NCBI GenBank assembly: GCA_964420125.1
Contig: CAYQQQ010000016.1
Span: 1 to 64,000, forward strand
Reading direction: 5' to 3'
DNA: 64,000 bases
Source: CAYQQQ01 sp964420125
GTDB taxonomy: Bacteria > Actinomycetota > Acidimicrobiia > Acidimicrobiales > Microtrichaceae
Within the stretch, counting starts at the first letter, position 1. Every line of letters starts with the position of its first letter. Position numbers and translations under genes: made by a program. The notes beneath the pieces were generated by a model, which worked only from the letters and a program-made list of their open reading frames with translations, searched no databases and was not told the DNA's origin. Positions 34,911 to 44,102 of this stretch are shown here, piece after piece.

Positions 34911-35882
34911 TCAGCGTACCGCCGGGCGGGCCTCGAAGCTCCGGCGAACCTGGTCCTCGACGTCCCTCTGCGCCGCGGACGCGTGCACGTCCCGCAGGGC
35001 TCGCAGCGCCGGGTGCCCTGCTGCCCGCTCAGCATCCCACTCGTCGGCGAAGCGGCCGGAGGTGATCTCGGTGGTGAGCTCCCGCATGACGGCCAGCACC
35101 GGGGCCTCGTCGTAGCGACCCCGGCGCGACAGCTGGCCGTACTGGCTGGTCGGCGAGTGCCGGTCCAGCTGGGCGACGAAGCCCTCCTCGCGCAGCAGGC
35201 GGTAGTTCCGCTCCACCTCCCCCGAGAGGTACAGCTCGCAGAGGATGGCCTCCAAGGGGATGCCCTGCTCCAGCATGACCGTGACGAAGGCCTGGTTCAC
35301 CAGGGTGAGCGCCGGTGAGAGCACCTGCTCCACCGCCAGATCCAGCACCGCCTCCTGGAGAGGGGTCATCTCGATGGCCCCACGCCGCAGCCCGCCGATG
35401 GCGCCCGCCAGCGCCAGCATGCGCTCCGCAGCCCGTCCCGTGCGATCTGCGTGCACACCCACCGCGGCGATGAACCCCACTCCCTCCCGGTAGCACTCCC
35501 TCACCTCGGAGCCGAGCATGCGCGGGGCGATCATCACGGCGTCGCCGGGTGGGTCGAGCCGACCGAAGGCCAGCGCGTAGCCGGAGGCGACCACCACCAT
35601 CGACGCCGGGGACGGTTCCAGCGGCAGCTCGGCGATGACGTCGTCGGGGACCAGCAGGCACAGCACGCTCGCCTGGGAGGCCTCGGGGATCGGCACCGGC
35701 TCGAATCCGTCGCGACGAGCCTGCTCGGCGCTGTCGTCGCCGCGCACGGCCACGGTCACCTGCACTCCGCTGTCGCGGAGGTTGAGGGCCCAGCTCCGCC
35801 CCTGGTTGCCGTAGCCGACCACGGCGACGCGCTCGTCGGCCAACACGCTCGGATCCGCCTCCGACTCACGGTGGATGGTCAT
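34911..35882 (-). CDS. Ketol-acid reductoisomerase-like oxidoreductase
   Basis: 323 aa. N-terminal Rossmann domain VAVVGYGNQGRSWALNLRDSG is nearly that of IlvC, and the C-terminal helical knot domain keeps DLAVEQVL (aligned with the Mg2+-binding DLFGEQ) and TSQYGQLSRR (aligned with the TAEYGD region). No ilvB/ilvN/ilvD genes are near, so this is probably a paralogue with another 2-hydroxy/keto substrate rather than the valine-pathway enzyme. The ATG at 35882 has TACCGT (35894-35889) 6 nt upstream; the regulon operator begins 2 nt beyond that -10. Divergent from a CaiB transferase. Confidence 0.72.
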   Translation of the reverse strand: MTIHRESEADPSVLADERVAVVGYGNQGRSWALNLRDSGVQVTVAVRGDDSAEQARRDGFEPVPIPEASQASVLCLLVPDDVIAELPLEPSPASMVVVASGYALAFGRLDPPGDAVMIAPRMLGSEVRECYREGVGFIAAVGVHADRTGRAAERMLALAGAIGGLRRGAIEMTPLQEAVLDLAVEQVLSPALTLVNQAFVTVMLEQGIPLEAILCELYLSGEVERNYRLLREEGFVAQLDRHSPTSQYGQLSRRGRYDEAPVLAVMRELTTEITSGRFADEWDAERAAGHPALRALRDVHASAAQRDVEDQVRRSFEARPAVR

Positions 35883-35895
35883 GGCCGCACGGTAG

Positions 35896-35911
35896 CTGAC
35901 ACGCGCGTCAG
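35896..35911. promoter_or_regulatory. Regulon operator 4, CTGAC-N6-GTCAG (exact)
   Basis: CTGAC ACGCGC GTCAG between the divergent KARI-like and CaiB genes. It nearly touches the leftward -10 (TACCGT 35894-35889); the rightward -10 TACGCT (35931-35936) is 19 nt away. Confidence 0.78.
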
Positions 35912-35943
35912 GTCCGAGCCGGTCCGAGGCTACGCTGCGGCCC

Positions 35944-37182
35944 GTGTCGCCCCGGTCGTCGCCCAGGACCGCCCCGCTGGAGGGCGTGCGCGTGCTCGAC
36001 CTCGGCACGCGCATCGCCGCTCCCTTCTGCGCCGCGCTGCTGGGCGAGCTCGGCGCCGAGATCATCAAGGTCGAGCAGCCCGGCCGCGGTGACTTCATGC
36101 GCGGCATGGGTCCTTTCCTCGACACCGGGGAGGGGCCGTACTCGCTCTCCTGGGCGATCGAAGGGCGCGACCGCCGATCGGTCACCCTCGACCTGCGCCG
36201 AGCGGAGGGCCAGGAGCTGCTTCGCCGCCTGGCCGAGGCGTGCGACGTGGTCGTGGAGAACTTCCGACCGGGCACGTTGGAGAGGTGGGGCATCGGCCCG
36301 GAGTCCCTGGCCGAGCACCTGGTGGTGGTGAGGATCTCCGCGTTCGGCCAGGACGGGCCCTACTCGCAGCGTCCCGGCCTGGACCGCCTCGGCATCGGCT
36401 ACGGAGGCCTCCTGCACCTCACCGGCGAGCCCGGCCGGCCCCCGGTGCGACCCGGGGTGACGATCAGCGACTACCTCACCGGGTCCTTCGCCGCTCAGGC
36501 GACGATCGCCGCCCTCTACCGCCGCGACGCCGGCGGCGGTCCCGACGGCGACGGTGAACGCCGAGGCGCGGTGGTGGACGCGTGCCTCTACGGGTCCGTG
36601 CTGCGGATCCTGGAGTGGACGATCGCCGCCCACGACCGGCTGGGACTGGTGCGCAGCCGCGAGGGCAACCGCGTGGGGACCTCGGCCCCCCTGGACAACT
36701 ACCCCACCGCCGATGGCCACTTCGTGTGCCTGGTGGGGGCATCGGATGCCAACTTCGCGCGCCTGTGCGCGGCCATGGCACGACCCGAGCTGCGCCAGGA
36801 TCCCCGGTTCGCCACGCTGGCAGACCGCGCCGAGCACGCCGAGGAGATCAACGACATCGTCGCCGCCTGGACCTCCACCATGGCGGCGACGGAGCTCGAA
36901 CGCAGGGCCATCGATCACGGCGTGCCGGTGGCGACCGCCTACACCGCCGCCGACATCGCCGCCGATGCCCACATGGCCGCCCGGGGCGACCTGGTGACGG
37001 TCGACGACCCGGTGGCGGGTCCGATACGTCAGCAGGGCAGCGCCGTGCGGTTCGTGGGAGAGGCTCCACGCCAGCCCACCGGGGCCCCGAGGTTGGGGGC
37101 AGACACCAGGGACGTGCTCACCGACCTGATCGGTCTCACCGAGCACGACCTCGACGACCTCGGCGAGCGCGGCGTGATCTGA
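35944..37182 (+). CDS. CaiB/BaiF-family (class III) CoA-transferase
   Basis: 412 aa. Opening GVRVLDLGTRIAAPFCAALLGELGAEIIKVEQPGRGD is the family signature. VVENFRPGTLERWGI and GLDRLGIGYGGLLHLTGEPGRPP carry the substrate loop and the Asp expected to form the acyl-anhydride intermediate. It moves CoA between carboxylic acids, or racemises 2-methylacyl-CoA in some members. TACGCT lies 7 nt before the GTG at 35944: leaderless. Regulated with its divergent neighbour through operator 4, if that site is real. Confidence 0.85.
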   Translation: MSPRSSPRTAPLEGVRVLDLGTRIAAPFCAALLGELGAEIIKVEQPGRGDFMRGMGPFLDTGEGPYSLSWAIEGRDRRSVTLDLRRAEGQELLRRLAEACDVVVENFRPGTLERWGIGPESLAEHLVVVRISAFGQDGPYSQRPGLDRLGIGYGGLLHLTGEPGRPPVRPGVTISDYLTGSFAAQATIAALYRRDAGGGPDGDGERRGAVVDACLYGSVLRILEWTIAAHDRLGLVRSREGNRVGTSAPLDNYPTADGHFVCLVGASDANFARLCAAMARPELRQDPRFATLADRAEHAEEINDIVAAWTSTMAATELERRAIDHGVPVATAYTAADIAADAHMAARGDLVTVDDPVAGPIRQQGSAVRFVGEAPRQPTGAPRLGADTRDVLTDLIGLTEHDLDDLGERGVI

Positions 37183-37236
37183 CACCGGCCCGTCCGGTCC
37201 GCGACCGCACGGACGCCATGGACGATCATCGTGGAC

Positions 37237-37989
37237 ATGGATGCGCGACAGCGGCTCGAGCGCTGGCACATCACCAGCGGTGACCCCGCCGAGACCAAGA
37301 GCGTCGGCGTGGCGCTGCCGCTCACGTTGCTCACCATCATCTGCACGCCGCTGCTGGGCGACTCCCGCTGGGGCGGGTTGGTGAGCATCGCCCTCATCGG
37401 TGGCTCGGCGCTGCTCACCCTGAACCGCAGCGGGGTGCGCGGAGCGATCCGCCATCCGGCCACGGTGATCGTGGCGCTGGCCATCTTCACCGCCGCCACC
37501 ACCAGCGGAGTGACCGGCGACGACCCGGCCAACTCCGGCGGAGCCGAGTACTGGCTGCACGTCACGACGTTGCTCTGCTTCGCCTTGTTGCTGATGCTGA
37601 CCCCGGCGCTGATGGTGCTGCGCCTGTTGATGCGACCCAAGATCACCCTCGACACGGTCGCCGGCGCCCTGACGGCCTACCTCCAGGTGGGCATCTTCTT
37701 CGCCGTGCTGTACCGGCTCATCGACGTGCTGGGTGACGGGGACTTCTTCGCACAGGGCGCGATGCCGGTCGACTCCTTCCAGTACTTCAGCTTCATCACC
37801 CTCACCACCGTGGGCTACGGGGACCTGACCCCCGGCACCGAGCTGGGGCAGCTCCTGGCCTCCCTCGAGGCGCTCACCGGCCAGCTCTTCCTCGTGTCGG
37901 TGGTGGCGCTGGTGGTCGGCAACCTCGGCCGAGACCTCCCCCACCGTCGGGCCGCGGCAGGTGACGGCGACCCCCCGGACGACGAGTGA
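37237..37989 (+). CDS. Potassium channel family protein
   Basis: 250 aa. About six hydrophobic segments; the last pair flanks the selectivity filter TTVGYGDLTP (around residue 188-197), so it is a K+-type pore protein of the ion-transport 2 family. No cytoplasmic RCK/TrkA domain follows; the C-terminus is short and acidic. ATG 37237 is taken as start, with GATCAT 7 nt upstream; GTG 37231 is in frame. No functional link with the surrounding FadE genes is evident. Confidence 0.82.
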   Translation: MDARQRLERWHITSGDPAETKSVGVALPLTLLTIICTPLLGDSRWGGLVSIALIGGSALLTLNRSGVRGAIRHPATVIVALAIFTAATTSGVTGDDPANSGGAEYWLHVTTLLCFALLLMLTPALMVLRLLMRPKITLDTVAGALTAYLQVGIFFAVLYRLIDVLGDGDFFAQGAMPVDSFQYFSFITLTTVGYGDLTPGTELGQLLASLEALTGQLFLVSVVALVVGNLGRDLPHRRAAAGDGDPPDDE

Positions 37990-37996
37990 GCGCCGC

Positions 37997-39124
37997 TCAG
38001 GCGACGCCGAGGTAGGAGCCGGCCACCTTCTGGCGCCAGGCGCCGTGAGCACCGAGCAGCAGGTCGTTGGACTTGGCGCGGCGGTAGTGGAGATGGGCGT
38101 CGCACTCCCAGGTGAACCCCACGCCTCCGTGGATCTGGATGCCCTCGCCGGTGACCTCGTTGGCGGCCCGGCCGGCGAAGGCCTTCACCATGGCGGCCGC
38201 CTCGGCCCGCACGGGATCTGTCACGTCTCCTGAGTCGCAGGCGTCGCCGGCCCAGGCGGCGTAGTGCACCCCCACCCGGCTCAGCTCGATGCGCTCCAGC
38301 ATCTCTGCGGCCTTGTGCTTGGTGGCCTGGAAGGTGGCGATCGGCCGATCGAACTGCACCCGCACCTTGGCGTACTCCACGGCGAGCTCGAAGCTGGCCT
38401 GCATGCTGCCCAACAGCTCGGCGGCGAGCGCCACGGCGCCGTCGTCTGCCACCCGGCGCCAGATCTCGGTGTGGTCGAAGTCCGGGCCCACGGGCTCCGC
38501 CGGGGTCTCGTGCAGCTCCAGGCGGGCGAACCGGCGGGTGACGTCGAGCGACGGCACCAGCTCCGCCTGCGGCCGCTCGATCACGAACGTGGCGATGCCC
38601 TGCTGCGTGCGAGCGGGGACCAGGACCCAGTCCGCCGTGTGGCCGTCGAGGACGATCGCCTTGACCCCGCTCAGCCGCCAGGACCCCGACTTGCGTGACG
38701 CCCGGGTGCGGGTGCGCTCCACCACGTCGCCGTGGCCCGACTCGTCGAGCGCGACCGTGCCCCGGGTGGTCCCGGCCGCGAGGGGGCCCAGCCGGTCGCC
38801 GAGGCCGAGACGTCGAGCGGCCATGGTGGCCAGCACGGCGGAGGACAGGAACGGCCCGGGAAAGGGCAGGCGGCCCATGGCCTCCAGCACGACCATCATC
38901 TCCAGCAGTCCCATGCCGGAGCCACCGTGCTCCTCCGGCACCAGCAGGCCGACCCAGCCGAGCTCGACCAGCCGGTCCCACATCTCCGAGGTGATCCCTG
39001 CACGCCCCCCGGGGGTGGTGTCGTCGATCACGGCGCGCACATATGCGGAGGGCGCCTGCTCTGCCAGGAACTGGCGGGCCGTCTCGGCCAGCGCCACCTG
39101 GTCGTCGTCCAGGGTGAACTCCAT
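37997..39124 (-). CDS. Acyl-CoA dehydrogenase, non-catalytic-type subunit (FadE)
   Basis: 375 aa. Fold markers are VRVQFDRPIATFQATKHKAAEMLERIELS and IQIHGGVGFTWECDAHLHYRRAKS; as in the gene at 29229, the LGxER glutamate is missing. It probably pairs with the catalytic-type subunit encoded divergently at 39187. The start at ATG 39124 is supported by TAGGGT (39137-39132) 7 nt upstream (leaderless); the frame continues six codons further without a better start. Confidence 0.85.
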   Translation of the reverse strand: MEFTLDDDQVALAETARQFLAEQAPSAYVRAVIDDTTPGGRAGITSEMWDRLVELGWVGLLVPEEHGGSGMGLLEMMVVLEAMGRLPFPGPFLSSAVLATMAARRLGLGDRLGPLAAGTTRGTVALDESGHGDVVERTRTRASRKSGSWRLSGVKAIVLDGHTADWVLVPARTQQGIATFVIERPQAELVPSLDVTRRFARLELHETPAEPVGPDFDHTEIWRRVADDGAVALAAELLGSMQASFELAVEYAKVRVQFDRPIATFQATKHKAAEMLERIELSRVGVHYAAWAGDACDSGDVTDPVRAEAAAMVKAFAGRAANEVTGEGIQIHGGVGFTWECDAHLHYRRAKSNDLLLGAHGAWRQKVAGSYLGVA

Positions 39125-39149
39125 GCCGCGCACCCTAGCCAAGGAGCGC

Positions 39150-39165
39150 CTGACACCGACGTCAG
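39150..39165. promoter_or_regulatory. Regulon operator 5 between divergent FadE promoters
   Basis: CTGAC ACCGAC GTCAG (exact). The leftward -10 TAGGGT (39137-39132) is 12 nt away and the rightward -10 TACTGT (39175-39180) is 9 nt away, the same architecture as operator 3. Confidence 0.8.
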
Positions 39166-39186
39166 GTTTCTGGCTACTGTTCGGCC

Positions 39187-40419
39187 ATGGACTTCGCCTA
39201 CACCAGCTCGGATGAGGAGTTCCGAGCCGAGCTGATCGACTGGCTCGACGAGCACCTCCCCAAGTTCCTGGCCGAGTGGGCGGAGCCCGACGGGTGCGAC
39301 GCCTCCGACGACGAGGCCGCCGGAGCGGGCGGCGGCGGGGTCATGGGCCAGATGGAGCGGCGCCGCGCCTGGCAGCGCAAGCTCAACGAAGGACGCTGGG
39401 CGGCCATCTCCTGGCCCCGCGAGTGGGGAGGCCGCGAGGCCACCGTCACCCAGAACGTCATCTACTCCGAGACGATGGCCAGGTACCGCACGCCGGGCAT
39501 CTACAACGCCAACGGCCTGTGGCAGATCGGCCCCATGATCATCCGCTGGGGCACCGAGGAGCAGCAGCAGCGGTGGGTGCCGAACATCCTCGACGCCGTC
39601 GACCACTGGTGCCAGGGGTTCTCGGAACCGGAGGCGGGCTCGGACCTGGCGAACCTCCGCACCACCGCCGTGCGCGACGGCGACGAGTACGTGCTCGAGG
39701 GGGAGAAGATCTGGATCAGCTCCGCCCACATCGCCCGCTGGGGCCTGTTCCTGGTGCGCACCGACACCGACGCCATCGCCGAGGGCCGCAAGCACGACGG
39801 GATCACGGCGCTCATCGTCGACCTGGAGGTGCCCGGGATCACCATCACCCCGATCCGGGACGTCGCCGGGGAGGAGATGTTCTGCTCGGTCGTCTTCGAC
39901 GGGGCGCGGGTTCCCGTGGGCTACCGGCTGGGCGGTGAGGGCGAGGGGTGGTCGGTGGCGATGGGCACCCTCGGCTCCGAGCGCGTGGGCACCGCGGGGC
40001 TGGCCATCGGCATGCGCTCCGACCTGGATGCCATGGTCAACCTGGCCCGATCGGTCAACCCCGACGCCCTGCGGGATCCGGCGATGCGCGAGCGCATCGC
40101 CGATGCCCACACCCGCATCGAGTACACCAAGCTGCTCAACTACCGGGCGCTGTCGAAGATCCTGCGCAACGAGAAGAACTGGCCCGAGGTCCCACTGGCC
40201 AAGCTGCAGTGGAGCTACCTGGCGCAGACCCTCGCCGAGCTGGCCGTCGACCTGCTCGGCCCCGACGCGCTCTACGCCAAGGGCGCCCCGGATGCGGTCG
40301 ACGGCGGCGCGTGGAACCGCCTCTACGTGTTCCAGCGCTACACCTCCATCGGTGCCGGCACCACCGAGGTGCAGAAGAACATCATCGCCGACAAGGCGAT
40401 CAAGATGCCCCGCCGCTGA
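39187..40419 (+). CDS. Acyl-CoA dehydrogenase, catalytic-type subunit (FadE)
   Basis: 410 aa. GFSEPEAGSDLANLRT, GEKIWISSAHIARWGLFLVRTD, LGSERVGTAG (likely catalytic Glu) and SIGAGTTEVQKNIIADKAIKMPRR. It resembles the FadE subunits used on bulky side chains such as steroids, but no structure-based assignment is possible. TACTGT is exactly 6 nt before the ATG. A Gly/Ala-rich insertion near residues 40-58 (DDEAAGAGGGGVMGQ) is unusual for the N-terminal domain. Confidence 0.87.
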   Translation: MDFAYTSSDEEFRAELIDWLDEHLPKFLAEWAEPDGCDASDDEAAGAGGGGVMGQMERRRAWQRKLNEGRWAAISWPREWGGREATVTQNVIYSETMARYRTPGIYNANGLWQIGPMIIRWGTEEQQQRWVPNILDAVDHWCQGFSEPEAGSDLANLRTTAVRDGDEYVLEGEKIWISSAHIARWGLFLVRTDTDAIAEGRKHDGITALIVDLEVPGITITPIRDVAGEEMFCSVVFDGARVPVGYRLGGEGEGWSVAMGTLGSERVGTAGLAIGMRSDLDAMVNLARSVNPDALRDPAMRERIADAHTRIEYTKLLNYRALSKILRNEKNWPEVPLAKLQWSYLAQTLAELAVDLLGPDALYAKGAPDAVDGGAWNRLYVFQRYTSIGAGTTEVQKNIIADKAIKMPRR

Positions 40420-40516
40420 TCGACCCGGCGCAGCCACTGGTCGGCGCGGCTGGGCGCCGAAGTCGACCGGCTCCGCCGGTCGGCGACACCGCACGCGCCA
40501 CGACCGCCATGCCAGA

Positions 40517-40532
40517 CTGACGGCCATGTCAG
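40517..40532. promoter_or_regulatory. Regulon operator 6 overlapping a start codon
   Basis: CTGAC GGCCAT GTCAG (exact) includes the ATG of the SDR gene (40526). CAGACT (40513-40518), a possible -10 variant, overlaps its left edge, so binding would block both polymerase and initiation. Confidence 0.7.
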
Positions 40533-41350
40533 TCCAACTCGACGACGCCGCCGTCCTGGTCACGGGCGCCTCCTCGGGCATCGGCGCGGCCACGGCCCTG
40601 GCCCTGGCCGGGCGGGGCGTCCGCCTGGGTCTCGTCGCCCGCAGGGTGGACCGCCTCATGGCGGTGGCTGAGCGCTGCGCACGGGCAGGCGCTCGTGAGG
40701 TCGAGGTGTGGCAGTGCGACCTCGGCGACCTCGCAGCCACCGAGAAGATCGCCCTCGACGCCGAGGACCGCTTCGGAGGGATCGACGTGCTGGTCAACAA
40801 CGCCGGTGCGCCCAAGCGCAAGCCCGTGCAGCGCCTCGGCTTCGACGAGGTGGAGCACACCATGTCGGTGAACTACCTCGCACCGGTGCGGCTCATCCTT
40901 ACGCTGCTGCCCGGGATGCTCGAGCGCGGCCACGGCTGTGTGGTCAACGTCTCCAGCCTCGGCGGTCGCCTCGGCATCCGCTCCGAGGCCGCCTACAGCG
41001 CCTCCAAGTTCGCCCTGTGCGGGTTCAGCGAGTCGATGGTGGCCGACCTCCACGGCACCGGCGTGGACGTGCGGCTGGTGCTCCCCGGGGCCATCGCCAC
41101 CGAGATCTGGGATCAGCCCGACAACGACCCCGCCTTCTACGACGGACCCTTCGAGCCGCCGGAGGTGGTGGCGGACGCCATCGTCGAGGCCATCGAGGGG
41201 GACCGCATCGAGTGGTACGTGCCCGACATGTCGGCGGTGGTGGACATGAAGACCTCCGATCTCGACGGCTTCATGGCCTCGATGGTCGAGGCCACCGATG
41301 AGATGCGGACGGCTGGACGCGACCACACGGGATCACCCGAGGAGAACTGA
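40526..41350 (+). CDS. Short-chain dehydrogenase/reductase
   Basis: 274 aa, classical SDR. Cofactor loop TGASSGIG (13-20), NNAG (91-94), catalytic S143/S144, Y157 and K161 (YSASK). It oxidises or reduces an alcohol/ketone with NAD(P)(H). The ATG is inside operator 6, and the mRNA is probably leaderless (CAGACT, 7 nt). Its stop overlaps the zinc alcohol dehydrogenase start by one base (TGATG), so the two form an operon. Confidence 0.88.
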   Translation: MSVQLDDAAVLVTGASSGIGAATALALAGRGVRLGLVARRVDRLMAVAERCARAGAREVEVWQCDLGDLAATEKIALDAEDRFGGIDVLVNNAGAPKRKPVQRLGFDEVEHTMSVNYLAPVRLILTLLPGMLERGHGCVVNVSSLGGRLGIRSEAAYSASKFALCGFSESMVADLHGTGVDVRLVLPGAIATEIWDQPDNDPAFYDGPFEPPEVVADAIVEAIEGDRIEWYVPDMSAVVDMKTSDLDGFMASMVEATDEMRTAGRDHTGSPEEN

Positions 41351-42585
41351 TGAGGGCGCTGCAGTTCATGACGGATCCGGAGCCGTGGCCCACCGACATC
41401 GGCCCGGACGAGCCGGCGTTGATGCACAACCTCGCCTCCAGCCCGGTGGCGCTGGTCGACCTCACCGACCCGGAGCCCCTCGCCGAGGACTGGGTGGTCA
41501 TCGAGAACCGCCTCACCGGCATCTGCGGCTCCGACTCCAAGCAGGTGCTGATGGACTTCGACGGTGCCGCCGACAACATGATGACGGCGTTCATCTCCTT
41601 CCCCCAGGTGCTCGGTCACGAGGTGTGCGGTGTGATCGCCGAGAAGGGCTCGGCGATCGACGATCTGGAGATCGGCCAACGGGTGGTGCTGTTCCCCAAC
41701 ATCGGCTGTCGGGCCAGGGGCCTGTCCCCGCTGTGCCCGGCCTGTGAGCGGGGCGACTACTCCATCTGCCAGCGGTGGTGGGAGGGCCGGCTGCAGCCCG
41801 GGATCCACTCGGGCAACTCGGTGGAGGCGACCGGCGGGTTCGCCGACCGGGTGCCGGCCCACCGCTCGATGGTGTACCCGGTCCCGGAGGGGATCGCCGA
41901 TGAGGTCGCGGTGCTGGCCGACCCCTGGTCGGTGAGCTTGCACGCCATCACCCGCAACCCCCCGCCGCCGGGATCGAAGGTGGTGGTGATCGGCGCCGGA
42001 GCACTGGGCACCACCGCGACCGCCATCCTCGAGCAGCTCTACGACTGCGAGGTCGCGGTCGTGGCACGCTGGACGGCCCAGGCAGAGCTGGCCCGCAACC
42101 GGGGGGCGACAGTTGTGCAGGGCGGCCCTGACGACGCCCTGGCGGTCGTGGAGACGCTGGCCGAGTGGTCAGGGGCCACGTTGCGCCACCCGTGGGAAGG
42201 CCTGCCCGTGGCGTACCCCGGCCGGGTCGCCGTGGTGTACGACACGGTGGGCTCCCCGCTCACCGTGGAGATCGCCCTGAGGGTGCTGGCCGAACGGGGC
42301 ACGCTGGTGCAGCTGGGTGTGAGCGCGCCGGGGCGCTTCGAGTGGACCCCGTGGTACTTCAAGGAGCTGCGCCTCGTCGGTTCCAACGCCTTCGGTCGTG
42401 AGGTGTTCGAGGGCCGCGATGCCCACGCCTACGAGCACTTCTTCGACCTCCTGCTCGCCGGGCGGATCGACCTGTCAGGGATGCTCACCCACACCTTCCG
42501 CCTGGAGCAGTGGCGCGACGCCTTCACTGCCATCGTGCACCAGCGCGACACCGGCGTGATCAAGGCTGCCTTCGACTTCCGCTGA
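41350..42585 (+). CDS. Zinc-dependent alcohol dehydrogenase family (MDR) protein
   Basis: 411 aa. Catalytic zinc residues C59 (GICGSDS) and H90-E91 (LGHE); structural zinc cysteines C120, C129, C132 and C140; Rossmann motif VVIGAGALGTTA near 215. The length exceeds the usual 340-350 because of loops near 150-170 and 260-290. It is coupled to the SDR gene by a 1-nt overlap, suggesting consecutive oxidations of an alcohol. Substrate not assignable. Confidence 0.88.
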   Translation: MRALQFMTDPEPWPTDIGPDEPALMHNLASSPVALVDLTDPEPLAEDWVVIENRLTGICGSDSKQVLMDFDGAADNMMTAFISFPQVLGHEVCGVIAEKGSAIDDLEIGQRVVLFPNIGCRARGLSPLCPACERGDYSICQRWWEGRLQPGIHSGNSVEATGGFADRVPAHRSMVYPVPEGIADEVAVLADPWSVSLHAITRNPPPPGSKVVVIGAGALGTTATAILEQLYDCEVAVVARWTAQAELARNRGATVVQGGPDDALAVVETLAEWSGATLRHPWEGLPVAYPGRVAVVYDTVGSPLTVEIALRVLAERGTLVQLGVSAPGRFEWTPWYFKELRLVGSNAFGREVFEGRDAHAYEHFFDLLLAGRIDLSGMLTHTFRLEQWRDAFTAIVHQRDTGVIKAAFDFR

Positions 42586-42596
42586 GAAGGGAGACC

Positions 42597-44042
42597 TCAG
42601 GTGGCGGTGAGCAGGTGGTGGAGGAGGACGTCGAGGGCGTAGGTGGTGAGGGGCTCGCCGGTGCGGGGTGGGCGCGGATGCGGAGTTCGGGGGAGCGGCC
42701 CGGGCGGGATGTCGGGGCCCCGGGGGACGATGGGCCGGCCCTCGGTGGTGCCGAAGTGGGGATGCCCGTCGTGGAGGGTGACCTGGAACTCGCCGTCATG
42801 GTGGAGGCGGTGGTGGCGGCTGCAGAGCAGGACCATGTGGTCGACGTCGGTGGTGCCGCCCTCGGACCATGCCTGGGCGTGGTGTGCGTGGAGGTGGTCG
42901 GTGCGGTCACATCCCGGGTAGGCACAGCCACGATCGCGCAGCTGCAGCGCTCGGCGGATCGCCGGGCTGGCGATCCTTCGGGTGCGCCCGAGGTAGACCG
43001 GCCGGCCACGGTGCAGGACGGCACCGTCGAGGGTGGCGCCGTCGAGCCAGCTCCGCACCGCTTCGGCATCCACCGGGGTGTTGTCATCCAGGACCCCGGC
43101 ACCCTGCAACCTCCCGGTGAGCACCTCGGCGTCGATGGTGACGTGGACGGCGAAGCGCTGCTGCTGGCGGTTGCGCAGCCCGGCGGCGTTGGCGGTGTCG
43201 ATCATCGACTCGGCCATGTGGACGAGAGCCTCGACGTTGGTGACGCGGGCTCCGTCGCGCTGGCTGGCGACGTGCGCTCTGGCCGCGTCGAGCGCACAGC
43301 GCAGCAGGGCGCCCGCGGTGACATCGAGGCGGGCTCGGACCTCGAGGTGCTGGAGGTCGTCCCACCAGGTGGAGCACCACGTCGACGGGCCGCGCTCACC
43401 GCCAGGGTCGGGCGGCCCGATGGCGTCGGAGGAGTGGTCGTGCTCCGGCGGGCGCGGTGGGGGCGAGTCGGACTCCTCGATGCGACGCATGGTGGCGAAC
43501 ACGCGGGCAGCCTGCTGCGCGGTGGCGGTGGTGGCGACCTCGGTGACGGCCTCGTCGTTGGCCGCCGTCGCCACCCTCGCCGCGGCACGAGCGGCACCGA
43601 GCGAGAGCTCGCCCCGGCCGAGCGCGCCCATCAGGTGCGGCAGCTCCTGGTGCCGGTCCGCCAGCGCGGCTCGCTGGCGGGCTTCGGCGAGGGTGAACCC
43701 GGCGTTGACCGAGAGCCAGTGCTCGAGAGAGCGGTAGCCGTGCCCGCACCAGCCCTCCTGCTCGTGCAGCTCGGCCAGCAACCCCACGAGCTCCTCCTCC
43801 GCAGAGTGGATGGCGCCGGACAGCTCGCGGATCCGGACGACCCTGGCCGTGTTCTCGGCCGTCATCGACCGGGCGGACTCCCCGGGCGACACCGAGGATC
43901 GCCGGGTGCGCCGCTCGCCGGGCGGCACTCCCGCGCCGCAGCGACGGGCGGTGGCGCAGCTCCCGGCGCGGCGGGTCGGTGGTGCTCCTGCGAGGCCACC
44001 TTCCATGTCCTCTCCCGCTGCGATGCCCTCTCCTGCCGCCAT
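42597..44042 (-). CDS. DUF222-HNH endonuclease, SOS-box controlled
   Basis: 481 aa. DUF222 domain (SLEHWLSVNAGFTLAEARQRAALADRHQELP, RVATAANDEAV) and a C-terminal HNH with CAYPGCDRTDHLHAHHAQAW and LLCSRHHRLHHDG. Start ATG 44042 has GGAGGAGG 8 nt upstream; ATG 44060 and a TTG at 44141 are further options. A perfect actinobacterial LexA box lies 129 nt upstream. As I recall, several M. tuberculosis 13E12 (DUF222) genes are DNA-damage-induced, in line with this. It is distant in sequence from the copy at 22716, so they are paralogues, not a recent duplication. Confidence 0.85.
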   Translation of the reverse strand: MAAGEGIAAGEDMEGGLAGAPPTRRAGSCATARRCGAGVPPGERRTRRSSVSPGESARSMTAENTARVVRIRELSGAIHSAEEELVGLLAELHEQEGWCGHGYRSLEHWLSVNAGFTLAEARQRAALADRHQELPHLMGALGRGELSLGAARAAARVATAANDEAVTEVATTATAQQAARVFATMRRIEESDSPPPRPPEHDHSSDAIGPPDPGGERGPSTWCSTWWDDLQHLEVRARLDVTAGALLRCALDAARAHVASQRDGARVTNVEALVHMAESMIDTANAAGLRNRQQQRFAVHVTIDAEVLTGRLQGAGVLDDNTPVDAEAVRSWLDGATLDGAVLHRGRPVYLGRTRRIASPAIRRALQLRDRGCAYPGCDRTDHLHAHHAQAWSEGGTTDVDHMVLLCSRHHRLHHDGEFQVTLHDGHPHFGTTEGRPIVPRGPDIPPGPLPRTPHPRPPRTGEPLTTYALDVLLHHLLTAT

Positions 44043-44102
44043 GTCCACTTCCTCCTCCATGAGCGATGCCGCCTCCGAGAGCCGGCCTCTCCACCACCGC
44101 TC

